From: Dugong dugon
Taxonomy: Eukaryota > Chordata > Mammalia > Sirenia > Dugongidae
Assembly: GCA_030035585.1 (NCBI GenBank)
Contig: CM057476.1
Location: 25,032,501-25,096,500, forward strand
Direction of reading: 5' to 3'
Length of the DNA: 64,000 bases
This document shows, one piece after another, positions 33,549 to 43,890 of this stretch. The position numbers and the translations under genes were made by a program. The notes beneath the pieces are model-generated. The model was not told the DNA's origin. It saw nothing but the letters and a program-made list of their open reading frames with translations, and made no database searches. Each line of letters starts with the position of its first letter. Position 1 is the first letter of the stretch.

Positions 33549-35347
33549 CTGAACAGAAGATATCAAAGGGCAGCTCAAGAAGACAAAGTAAAGTATTATA
33601 ATGAAATGTGCAAAGACCTGGAGATAGAAAACCAAAAGAGAAGAACATGCTCAGCATTTCTCAACCTGAAAGAACTGAAGAAAAAATTCAATCTTCCAGT
33701 TGCAATACGGAAGGATTCCATGGGGAAAATATTAAACGACAAAGGAAGCATAAAAAGAGATGGAAGGAATACACAGAGTCAATGTACCAAAAAGAACTGG
33801 TTGACCTTCAACCGTTCAGGAGGTAGCATATGATCAAGAATTGATGGCACTGAAGGAAGAGGTCCCAGCTGCACTGAAGGCACTGGCAAAAAACAAGGCT
33901 TCAGGAATTGACCTAATACCAATTGAGATGTTTCAACAAACGGATGCAACCCTGGCGGTGCTCACTTGTTTATGCCAAGAAATCTGGAGATAGCTACCTG
34001 GCCAACCAACTGGAAGAGATCCATTTTGGTGCCCACTCCAAAGAAAGGTGATGCAACAGAATGTGGAAATTATCAAACAGTATCATTAATATCATACAGA
34101 AGTAAAATACTGCTGAAGATCATTCAAAAGCAGTTGCAGCAGTACATTGACAGGGAACTGCCAGAAATTCAAGCTGGTTTCAGAAGAGGACGTGGAACAA
34201 GGGATATCACTGTTGATGTCAGTTGGATCTTGGCTGAAAGCAGAGAATACCAGAAAGATATTTACCTGGGTTTTATTAACTATGCAAAGGCATTCAACTG
34301 CGTAGATCATGACAAATTATGGATAACACTGCAAACAACTGGAATTCCAGAACACTTAATTGTGCTCATGAGGAACCTGTACTTAGACCAAGAAGCAGTA
34401 TTTCAAACAGAACAAGAGGATACTGCATGGTTTAAAGTTAAGAAAGGTGTGCGCCAGGGTTGTATCCCTTCACCATACTTATTCAATCTGTATGCTAAGC
34501 AAATAATCTGAGAAGCTGGACTATATGAAGAAGAACACAGCATCAGGATTGGAGGAAGACTCATTAACAACCTGCGATATGCAGATGACACAACCTTGCT
34601 TGCTGAAAGGGAAGAAGACTTGAAGCACTTACTGATGAAGATCAAAGACCACAGCCTTCAGTATGGATTACACCTCAACATAAAGAAAACAAAAATCCTC
34701 ACAACTGGACCAATAAGGAATATCATGATTAACAGAGAAATACTGAAGTTATCAAGGATTTCATTTTACTTGGATCCACAATCAACGCTCATGGAAGCAG
34801 TGGTCAAGAAATCAAAAGATGTATTACACTGGGCAAATCCGTTGCAAAAGACCTCTTTAAAGTGTTAAAAAGCAAAGATGTTACTTTAAGGATTAAGGTG
34901 CACCTGACCCAAGCCATGGTGTTTTCAATCACCTTATATGCATGTGAAAGCTAAGGAAGACCTAAGGAGAATTGATGCCTTTGAATTATGGTGCTGGGGA
35001 AGAATACTGAATATACCATGGACTTCCAGAAGAACAAGCAAATCTGTCTTGGAAGAAGTACAGCCAGAAAGCTCATCAGAAGCAAAGATGGCGAGACTTC
35101 ATCTCACATACTTTGGACACGTTATCAGGAGGGACCAGTCACCAGAAGAGGACATTATGCTTGGTAAAGCAGAGGGTCATCAAAAAAGAGGAAAACCCTC
35201 AAGAGATGGATTGACACAGTGGCCGCAACCATGGGCTCAAGCATAACAATGATTGTGAGGATGGCGAAAGACTGGGCAGTGTTTTGTAATGCTGTACACA
35301 GGGGTGCTATGAGTCAGAACCAACTCGACAGCACCTAACAACAACAA
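33549..35347 (+). mobile_element. RTE (BovB-type) LINE, 5'-truncated
   Basis: Starts inside the linker (CTGAACAGAAGATATC, the same spot as about 405-425 in the minus copy at the left edge) and runs through the reverse transcriptase and C-terminal region to the tail CAACTCGACAGCACCTAACAAC. About 1.8 kb of a ~3.2-kb element. Preceded by unassigned DNA and followed by a short gap, then a DNA transposon. The end of ORF (H-V-I-R-R-D-Q-S-P-E-E) is readable near 35120. Confidence 0.9.
33604..35250 (+). pseudogene. RTE reverse transcriptase (pseudogene)
   Basis: The longest open piece (33966-34511, 181 codons) runs from P-T-P-K-K-G-D-A through the N-Y-x-x-V-S-L-I-S finger block, Q-A-G-F-R-R-G-R-G-T-R-D, motif A, G-V-R-Q-G-C-I-P-S-P-Y-L-F (motif B) to a TGA. 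Motif A reads F-I-N-Y-A-K-A-F-N, so the catalytic Asp (normally F-I-D-Y) is Asn. The Y-A-D-D box is intact at 34577-34588, in the region after the stop. A 90-codon frame (34596-34868) and a 102-codon frame (34938-35246) cover the thumb and the C-terminal W-C-W-G-R block. Inactive by stops, frame changes and the motif A change. Confidence 0.85.
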
Positions 35348-35388
35348 TATTGAAGAAAAAGTCTGATGTTAAATATAAGTCAACATTA

Positions 35389-35702
35389 CAGGTAGTCCCT
35401 GACATACAATGGAGTTCCATTCCGATGACTTCATCCTAAGCGAGTATTGACGTAAATTGAATACCTCATTTTTTTTTTAGTTTTCATTATTATTGTCTTT
35501 TATTATCAATCTTTTTATAAATCCGGCAGTATTTTGAACAGTAAACTATAAAACTGAACATCTGAGAATGATAACATCAGCAAATTATGTACTGCAACAT
35601 ATTATTAATGATAAGATGTACCAAAAAAAAAAAAAAAAAAACGCAGAAGGTTATAGTCTGGTTCATAGTAACTCAAATAGGTGGTAAGTCAGGGACTATC
35701 TG
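35389..35702. mobile_element. Tigger-like miniature DNA transposon with TIRs and TA duplication
   Basis: 314 bp. The left end is CAGGTAGTCCCTGACATAC and the right end, reverse-complemented, is CAGATAGTCCCTGACTTAC: 17 of 19 positions match. TA lies directly outside both ends (35387-35388 and 35703-35704). This is the Tc1/mariner signature, and the CAGGTAGTCCC-type end fits the pogo/Tigger group in mammals. There is no transposase frame. An A-run at 35622-35640 lies inside. Confidence 0.85.
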
Positions 35703-35794
35703 TATCATTTTTAACAACTTTATTGAGATATAATAGATTTTACATCAAAACCATAAAATTCACCCATATAACATATACAGTTTGATGAGTTTTT

Positions 35795-35885
35795 TTTATT
35801 GTACATAGATGAAGGTTTACAGAGCAAATTTGTTTCTCAAACAGTTAATACACATACTGTTTTGTGGCATTGGTTGATGAGATTT
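35795..35885 (-). mobile_element. Short L1 3'UTR insertion
   Basis: TTTATTGTACATAGATGAAGG, TTTACAGAGCAAATTTGTTTCTC and AGTTAATACACATACTGTTTTGTGGC match, block by block, the 3'-terminal 90 bp of the antisense 3'UTR at 41440-41530. A very short 5'-truncated L1 copy. Confidence 0.55.
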
Positions 35886-35919
35886 TTTTTGATGAATTTT
35901 TTTCCTCTAAATTTTACTT

Positions 35920-36660
35920 ATTTTGTTTTTGTTGTTGTTGAGAATATACACAGCAAAACATACACCAATTCAACACTTTCTACGTGTACAATTTAGTAAC
36001 ATTGATCACATTCTTCACATTGTGCAATCATTCTCACCCTCCTTTTCTGAGTTGTTCCTCCTTCATTAACATAAACTCACTGCCCCCTAAGGTTCCTATC
36101 TAATCTTTCGAGTTGTTGTTGTCAATTTGATAGATGTTTCTTAAAAGAGCATAATCTCAGGCAGACCTTTTTTACTAGTTGAGCTAAACTATTGTTTGGT
36201 TTAAAGAAGACTTCAGGGGATATTTTTGGTTTAAGGTTTAAACATTATCTCAGGCTAATAGTTTTCAGGGGTTTATTACCCTCCATATTTATTACTCTAG
36301 AAAGTCTAGAGTCCATGAGAATTTGAAATTCTGTTCTGCATTTCCCCCCTGTTGATCAGGATTCTTCTATGGAATCTTTGATCAAAATGTTCAGTAACAG
36401 TAGCCAGGCACCATCCAGTTCTTCTGGTCTGATGGCAAAGGAGGCAGCTGTTCATGGAGGCAAGCAGCCACACATTCCATGTCCTCCCTCCTATTCCTGA
36501 CTCTCCTTCCTCTGTTGCTCCAGGTGAACAGAGACCAACTGCAAGCTTTTAAGACCCCAAGCACTATGCAATGAACTAGGAAGTACAAGAGAAGTACTAA
36601 ACATGTTATTAGGCCAATTAACTGGGATGTCCCATGAAACCATAACTCTAAACAGCCAAG
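35920..36660 (-). mobile_element. L1 3'UTR copy (inverted partner of 39725-40350)
   Basis: Antisense copy of the element at 39725-40350: shared blocks are GTTGTTGTTGAGAATATACACAGC (tail), TCAGGCTAATAG, CCATCCAGTTCTTCTGG and CAGCTGTTCATGGAGGCAAG. The CCAGAAGAACTGGATGGTGCC block on the minus strand also occurs in the 3'UTR of L1 no. 2 (19614), so this is a 3'UTR of a sister L1 subfamily. 5'-truncated, no ORF2 part. Confidence 0.7.
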
Positions 36661-37410
36661 TTTGATGAAATTTAATAAATTTATAAAGTTGGGCAACCAT
36701 CATCACAACCCAGTTTTAGAACACTTCCATTATCCCAAATTTCCCTTGTGCCCATCCCCCACCCCCCAGCCAACTGCTGATATGCTTTCAGTCTCATATT
36801 TTTCTAGATACTTCCTATAAATGAAAAGATACAATATATATCTTCTGTGTCTAGCTACTTTCACTTAGCATAATGTTTTTGAAGTTAATCTGTGTTGTTT
36901 ATCCATGCGTTTTTCAGTAATTTGCTCCTTTTTATTGCTGAATAGCACACCACGTTTTGTTTACCCATTCACCAGTTGATCGACATTTAAGTTTTTTCTG
37001 TTATTTTTTCTATTATGAATAATGCTGATATGAACACTTGCCTACAGGTCTTAGTGTGAATGTATGTTTTTATTTCTCTTTGGCAGATACCTAGAAATGG
37101 AATTTCTGTGTCATAAGGTTCAAGTATGTGTTTAACATTTTAAGTAAATGCCAAACTGTTTTCCAAAGAGGCTGTACCATTTCACACTTCCACTAGCAAT
37201 GTACTGGAGGACTCCAATACTTGATATTGTCAGTCTTTTTTACTAGAGTCCCTGTTCGGAAGGCAATTGTATCTCCTTGTACTTTTATTTGCATTTCCCT
37301 AAAGACTATGATGTTGAGCATCTTATTATGTGCTTATTTGCAACTCATATGCTTTCTATAGAGAAGTCTATTCATATCTTTTGCCCGTTGGGTTGTCTGT
37401 TATTGAGTTA

Positions 37411-38278
37411 TGTTGTTATTAGCTGCCATCAAGTCGGCCCCCACTCATGATCACCCTACCCATGCACAATGAAATTAAATGCTGCTCAGTCCTGCGTCAT
37501 CCCCATGATTGGTTGCAGGTCAGACCATTGTGCTTCATAGGGTTTTCAATGCCTGATTTTCAGAAGTAGATTTTAGGAAGCAGGGCTTTCTTTAAAGTGT
37601 TAAAAAGCAAAGATGTCACTTTAAGGACTAAGGTGTGCCTGACCCAAGTCATGGTGTTTTCAATTGCCTCATATGCATGTGAAAGCTGGACAATGAATAA
37701 GGAAGACTGAAGAAGAATTGATGCCTTTGAATTACGGTGCTGGTGAAGAATAGTGAATATACCATGGACTGCCAGAAGAATGAATAAATTTGTCTTGGAA
37801 GAAGTACAGCGAGAATGCTCCTTAGAAGCAAGGATGGCGAGACTTCATCTCACATAGTTTGGACATGTTGTCAGGAGGGATCAGTTCCTGGAGAAGGATA
37901 TCATGCTTGGTAGAGTGTCAGTGAAAAAGAAGAAAACACTCAATGAGATGGACTGATAATGGCTGCAACAACGGGCTCAAGCATAACAATGATTGCGAGG
38001 ATGGTGCAGGACCAGCCAGTGTTTCATTCTGTCGTACAGAGAGTCGCTACAAGTAGGAACTGACTTGACAGCACCTAACAATACAACAACAGGCCTTTCT
38101 TGCTAGTCCATCCTAGTTTGGAAGCTCTGCTGAAACCTGTTCAGTATCATTGCAACATGCAAACCACTACTGACAGACAGGTGGTAGTGGTGCATGAGGT
38201 GTATTGGTCAGGAGTTGAAGCCAGGTTTCTGGCATGGAAGGTGAGGATTCTATCACTGAACTACCAATGTCCCCTTAC
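37411..38278 (-). mobile_element. Long-form tRNA-derived SINE, split by an RTE
   Basis: Minus-strand SINE. The left part (37411-37592) has the tail TGTTGTTATTAGCTGCCATCAAGTCGG; the right part (38091-38278) runs to the tRNA-like head, reverse of GTTCAGTGATAGAATCC near 38250. It is the same family as the copy at 50209-51241. The RTE at 37593-38090 interrupts it. The SINE lies in antisense L1 ORF2. Confidence 0.8.
37593..38090 (+). mobile_element. RTE (BovB-type) 3' end with 11-bp duplication
   Basis: About 500 bp from AAAGTGTTAAAAAGCAAAGATGTC through the thumb and C-terminal region (D-A-F-E-L-R-C-W at 37725) to ACTTGACAGCACCTAACAATACAACAAC. The flanks AGGGCTTTCTT (37582-37592) and AGGCCTTTCTT (38091-38101) differ by one base and are the likely target duplication. 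It sits inside the SINE at 37411-38278. Confidence 0.9.
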
Positions 38279-38744
38279 TGAATTATAAGAGTTTGTTATA
38301 TATTCTGGATACAAGTCCTTTATCAAAAATATGATATGCAAATGTTTTCTCCCAGGCTGTGGACTGCCTTTTTATTTTCTTAAGAGAAACTTTTAAAGAG
38401 CAAAGGACTTGAATTTTGATGAAGTTTAATGTATTACTTTTTTGCTTTTATGAATTGTGTTTTGGTGTCATACCTTAGGAATTGTTACCTGATCAAAGAT
38501 AAAAAAGACTTTCTCCTATATTCTCTTCTGGAAGTTTTACAGTTTTAGCTTTACTTTTAGATCTATGAATGATACATTTGGAGTTAATTTTAGTGTTTGG
38601 TATGAGGTAAGGTTCTAAGGTTCTTTTGTTTGTTTTTCTTTTCTTTCTTTTTTTTTGCATATGGATATCCAATTGTTTCAGCACTATCTGTTGAAAAGAG
38701 TAGTCTTTCCCAATTTTGCCAACTTTGTAAAAAAAAAAAAAAAA

Positions 38745-39549
38745 TTACATAACCATGCTTCTGTCCAAGATGGAGTAATAGTGACCAGATTTATCATCCT
38801 ACCTGAAGCCAGGGAACAGACAAAATATAAAAACCAACAGTTTTCAGACACTAGACGTCATGCAAAAAGGCTTGTGACCCCCAAGAGACATGAGACAAAT
38901 GAAGTGAACCTTACAATTGCCCCAGTGTACTGCCTTGACAGAGTTTCCAAGACATGGTACAGGGGAGGGACACTTAGGTGGAGTCCAGTGGACTCCTTAA
39001 ATTCAAGAGATGTAGCTGAGAGTTCTGAGAGACCAAGGTGACTAGAGTTTGCAGGACAGAATATCAGAGAGAGGAGAGCTGCACAGACAGAGACCTCCAG
39101 AGATCTACAGAGAGTTACCCCAAGTATTCAGCTAAGTACTGACAGTGCATGCACGTGAAAAAGCTACTCAAAGCCTGGGGAAGAACCACACAAAAGGATT
39201 AGATATAACAGTGCCTGTGCTCACAAAGGACCAAGAAAAGTACCTGTTCCCACCAGCCAGCTAGACCCATGATTCATGAGCCACTGGGTAGAGTACACAA
39301 AAGGGTCTTGTCTTGGCAATGGGTAATAATTTGTCCACTGCTCTTGTACTGCCTAACAAATGCCAAAAGCAAGACCCAAAAGAATCACACTGTTTCTGAG
39401 TGATTTAATTTTGTCCCAGAACAAGCTTATGAATGTGTTAGGATACAAAAGTATCCTGCAACCAAAAAGGTAAAATTCACTATGTCTGGCATCCAAACAA
39501 AAATGATCAGGCATGCAAAGAAACAGGAAAATATGACTTGTAATGTGAC
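38745..39549 (+). mobile_element. Old L1 5'UTR segment, sense orientation
   Basis: Plus-strand block beginning near TGTCCAAGATGGAGTAATAG (38762), the 5'-end signature of L1, and continuing to GGCATCCAAACAAAAATGATCAGGCATGCAAAGAAACAGG (39488), the usual end of an L1M 5'UTR before ORF1. It stands between two antisense L1 ORF2 pieces and is preceded by an A-run (38729-38743). Only the 5'UTR is present. An inverted rearrangement within one L1 insertion, or a separate element that lost its body, are both possible. Confidence 0.6.
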
Positions 39550-40430
39550 GAAAAATTATACTTGTTTTGTTCCCAATCTTAGGGGGAAGAGATTAAATCT
39601 TTCACCATCAATATGATGTAAGTTATAGGTTTTTTGTAGATGCCCTTTATTATAGTGAGAAAATTATCTTCTATTCCTAGGTTGTTTTTTTATTCTTTTT
39701 GTGTTTTAATGAAGAATGTGTTTTAGTGTATTCACCTGGAGCAACAGAGGAAAGAGAATCAGGAATAGGAGGAAGAAATAAAATGTGGGGCTAATTGCCT
39801 CCATGAACAACTGCCTCCTTTGCCATTAGACCAGAAGAACTGGACAGTGCCCAGCTACGATTACTGAACGTTTTAATGAAAGAGTCTACAGCAAAATCCT
39901 GATCAAAAGGGGGATTATGTAGTACAGAATTTCAAATTATAATAGACTCCAGACTTTCTGGAGCCATGGAGGTTGGATGAAACACAAAAACTATTGCCCT
40001 GAGCTAATCTTTAAACTTTAATCCAAAAATATCCCCGGAATTCTTCTTTAAACAAAACGATATTTTAGCTTAATTAGCAAAGAATGTCAGTCTTGAGCAT
40101 TGTGCTCTTTTAAGAACTATCCATATAGGCCTGAATTGACAACAGCAGCTTGAAAGATTAGATATAAAACTTAGGAGGAGGTGAGTTTATGTTAATGAGT
40201 GAGGAATAATTTGAAAAGGGAAGGTGAGAAATGTTGCACAACTTGAAGAATGTAATCAATGTCACTGAATTATACATGTAGAAATTGTTGAATTGGTATG
40301 TGTTCTGCTGTGAATATTTTCAACAACAACAAAATAAAATAAAAAGAATGAGTATCAGATTTTGTGAAAGAATTTTTCCTTATCTGAGATGATATTTTTT
40401 CCTTCATTCTATTAAAATGGTGACTCATGG
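39550..40430 (-). mobile_element. Old L1 RT fragment (antisense), split by L1 3'UTR
   Basis: Left part: GTTCCCAATCTTAGGGGGAAGAG and CTTTCACCATCAATATGATG (39570-39620), the antisense of the RT region after motif A. Right part: AGATTTTGTGAAAGAATTTTTCC and TTCATTCTATTAAAATGGTG (40358-40425). Separated by the L1 3'UTR at 39725-40350. The ORF2 segment between 38728 and 39550 of the normal order is missing. Confidence 0.65.
39725..40350 (+). mobile_element. L1 3'UTR copy with poly(A)-like tail
   Basis: Sense copy of the 3'UTR seen antisense at 35920-36660. It runs from TCACCTGGAGCAACAGAGG through CCATTAGACCAGAAGAACTGG (39825), CCTGAGCTAATC (39998) and GTGCTCTTTTAAGAACTATCC (40101) to TGTGAATATTTTCAACAACAAC and an A-rich end. 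5'-truncated. Confidence 0.7.
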
Positions 40431-41429
40431 TATCGATTTTTTAAATAACAGTTGTATTGAAATTTAATTCACAAACTAAATAATTAAGCTATTTCAAGTA
40501 GACAATTAAATGGTTTTTAGTAAATTCAGAGTTGTGCAACTGTCACAGCAATTTTAGAACATTTTCATTACCCAGAAAGAAACCCTGTAACCAAGACCTT
40601 CACTCATTTCCCTTTTCCCCTCAGACCCTCTCCTCTCAAACTCTAGACAACCACCCATTGACTTTGTGAATTTGCCTATTCTGGACCTTTCAAATAAATG
40701 GAATCATACAATATGTAGTCCTTAGGGACTGGCTTCTTTCACTTAGCATAATAGTTTCAAGGTTCAAATATGTTGTATATGTCAGTACTTCATTTCTTTT
40801 CATTGCCAAATTATATTCCACTGTGTAGATACACCATATTTTACTTATCCATTCATCAGTTAATAGACATTTGGGTTGTTTCCACTATTTGTTTATTATG
40901 AAAAGTGCTCCTATGAACATTCATATGCAAGGTTTTTTGTGGACACATGTTTCATTTCTCTTGGGTATATACATAAGCATGGAATTGTTGGGCCACATGA
41001 TAAGTAGCTCTATGTTTAGACTTTTGAGGAAACACCAAGCTATTTTTCAAAGTGATGTACCATTTTACATTCACACCAGCAGTGTATGAGAGCTCTAATT
41101 TTTCCACATCCTCGTCAATACTTGTTATTATCTGTCTTTTTTATTATAGCCATCCTAGTTGATGTGAAGTGGTATTTCATTGTGGTTTTGGTTTGCATTT
41201 CTCTAACGGCTAACAATGTTGAACATTTTTTTTATGTGCTTGTTGGTCATTTCCATATCTTTGCTAGAGAAATGTTTATTTGGATTCTTTGCTCATTTTT
41301 TATTTGAGTTGTCTTTTTATCATTGGGTTGTAAAAGTACTTCATATATTTTAGATATATAAGGATATATGATTTGCAAATATTATCTGCCATTCTGCGGG
41401 TTATCTTCTCACTTTCTTAATGTCATCTT

Positions 41430-42052
41430 TTTTTTTTTTTAATTTTGCTTTAGGTGAAAGTTTACAGCTCAAGTTAATTTCTCATACAAAAAGTTATACA
41501 CATATTGTTATGTGACTTTACCTGCAATCCCTATAATGTGACAGCACACTCCCTCTTTCCACCCCGGGTTTCTTGTGTCCATTCAACCAGTTCCTGTCCC
41601 TTCCTGCCTTCTCTTCCTGCCTCCGGACAGGAGCCGCCCATCTGGTCTCCTGTATCTGACTGAACTAAAGAGCACACTCTTAGAAAGTATTATTTTATGT
41701 TTTATAGTCCAGTCTAATCTTTGTCTGGAAACCCTGGTGATGTAGTGGTTAAGTGCTTTGGCTACTAACCAAAAGGTCGGCAGTTTGAATCCACCAGGTG
41801 CTCCTTGGAAACTCTAGGGGCAGTTCTACTCTGTCTAATAGGGTCACTATGAGTTGGAATTGACTCAACGGCAACGGGTTGGTTATGGGTTAATCTTTGT
41901 CTGAAGAGTGGGCTTTGGGAATGGTTTTAGTTCTTGGTTAACAGAGCATCTGGGAGCCATGGCTTCGGGGGTTCATCCAGTCTCAGACCATTAAGTCTGG
42001 TCTTTTTATGTGAATTTGAGTTCTGCTCCACACTTTTCTCCTTGATGGTGTC
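41430..42052 (-). mobile_element. L1 3'UTR of the L1 no. 2 lineage, with AfroSINE inside
   Basis: Antisense match to 19690-20120 of L1 no. 2: GGTTTCTTGTGTCCATTCAACCAGTTCC (41567), CTTCCTGCCTCCGGACAGGAGCC (41613) and, beyond the SINE, AGACCATTAAGTCTGGTC (41985) and GAGTTCTGCTCCACACTTTTCTCC. T-run at 41430-41442 is the antisense poly(A). Its own body is 5'-truncated within the 3'UTR. Inserted in the older L1 at 40436-46400. Confidence 0.85.
41728..41890 (+). mobile_element. AfroSINE with 13-bp target duplication
   Basis: From GAAACCCTGGTGATGTAGTGG to GACTCAACGGCAACGGGTTGG. TAATCTTTGTCTG is present identically at 41715-41727 and 41891-41903. The host is the L1 3'UTR at 41430-42052. Confidence 0.95.
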
Positions 42053-43890
42053 TTTTGAAGTATAAAGTTTTTACCTTAGATGAAGTTGTTTATCTATTTT
42101 TTTTCTTTTGTTACCTATGCTTTCAATGTCATATCTAAGAAACCACTGCCCAATCCAAAGTCACAAAAATATACACCTATGTTTTCTTATAAGAGTTTTT
42201 ATAATTTTAGCTAACATTTAGGTCTTTAATACATTTTGAGTTATGGTTTTATGTAACGTGAGGCAGGAAATTCAAATTCATTCTTTTTTACATGGATATC
42301 CAGTTGTCCTAGTACCATTTGTTAAAACGACTATTCTTTCCCCATCGTGAATGGACTGGCTCCTTTGTAAAATATCAATTGACCACAGATCTATGGGTTT
42401 ATTTTTAGACTTTCAATTCTATCCCATTGATCTATATATTTATCATTATGCCAGCATAACACTGTCTTGATTACTGTAGCTTTGTAGTAAGTTTTGAAAT
42501 CAGGACATGTGAGTCCTCCAACTTTGTTCTTCTTTTCCAAGACTGTTGACTATTCTGGGTCCCTTCAGTTTCCACATGAATTTTAGGATCAGCCTGTCAA
42601 TTTCTGCAAAGAAATCAGCTAGGATTCTGGTTATGCAGGTGAATTTAAGGAGTACTGCCATCTTAATATTAAATCTTCTGATCCATAAAAATCGAATGTC
42701 TTTCCATTTATTTAGGTCTTCTTTAATTTCTTTCAACAATGATTTTTACTTTTCAGAGTATAAGCTTTACACTTCTTTTTAGAAATTTTATTCGTTTGAT
42801 GCTGCTGTAATTCCATTATGTTCTTAATTTCATTTTTTATTTGTTCATTGCTACTATACAGAAATAACAATTGATTTTTGCACATTGAGCTTATATCCTG
42901 CAATCTTGCTAAACCTGATTATTAGTTCTAATACTTTTTAGTGGATTCCTCAGGATTTTCTATAGACAAGATCATGCCATTTGCAAACAGAGATAGTTTT
43001 ACTCCTTATTTTCCAATCTGGATGCCTTTTATTTCTTTTTCTTGCCTAATTATCCTGACTAGAACCTGTAGAACAACGTTGAATAGAAGCGGTGCTAGTG
43101 GGCCTCCTTGTCTTGTTCCTGATCTTAGACGGAAAGCACTCAGTCTTTCACTATTAAGTATGATGTTGCCCGGGGGTTTTTCTTAGATGCCCTTTATCAG
43201 ATGAGGAGATTCCCTTATATTCCTAATTTATTGAGTGTTTTTATCATGAAAAGGTTTTGAATTTTGTCAAATGCTTTTCCTGCATCTATTGAGATGATCA
43301 TATGGTTTTTCTCCTTTATTCTATTAATATGATGTATTACCACTAACTGATTTTCAGATGTCTAACCTATCTTGCATTTTTGGAATAAACAGTACTTGGT
43401 CTCAGTGTATAATCCTTTTTATATATTGCTGGATTCAGTTTGTTAGTATTTTGTTGAAAATTTTTGCATCTATATTCATAAGAGATATTGGTTTGTAGTT
43501 TCCTTTTCTTATAATGTTTTCGTCTGGTTTTGGTATCAGGGTAATACTGACCTCACGGAATAAATTGGTAAATGTTCCCTCTTCTATTTTTTGGAAGAGT
43601 TTGCGAAGATTTGGTATGAATTCTTCTTTAAATTCTTGGTAGAATTAATCAGTGAAGCCATATAGGCTTGAGTTTCTCTTTGTGGGGAGATATTTTAAGT
43701 ATTATTTTGGTAATAAATGCCTGTCTAAGAATTTGTCTATTTCATCTAAGTTGTCTAATTTATGACATAAAGAAATTCATAATATTCCCTTACAAGTCTT
43801 TTAATTTCTCTATGGTTTGTAATGATGCCTCTTCTTCCATTCTGGTAATTTGCATCTTCTTTTTTCTTGGTATATCTAGCTAAAGACAAC

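Larger units (their letters stand above)
35705..38730 (-). mobile_element. Old L1 (L1MA/MB-like) 3'UTR and ORF2 end, multiply interrupted
   Basis: Antisense L1: 3'UTR (AACTTTATTGAGATATAATAG at 35717; ACTTTCACTTAGCATAATG at 36856), then ORF2 C-terminal sequence going right (TTTTATTGCTGAATAGCAC at 36932; TTCCAAAGAGGCTGTACCATTTCACACTTCCACTAGCAATG at 37162; ATGATATGCAAATGTTTTCTCCCAGGCTGTGG at 38331; CATATGGATATCCAATTGTTTCAGC at 38658). Interrupted by L1 3'UTR pieces (35795-36660), a SINE (37411-38278) and, within that, an RTE 3' end. Ends in an A-run at 38729. Confidence 0.75.
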
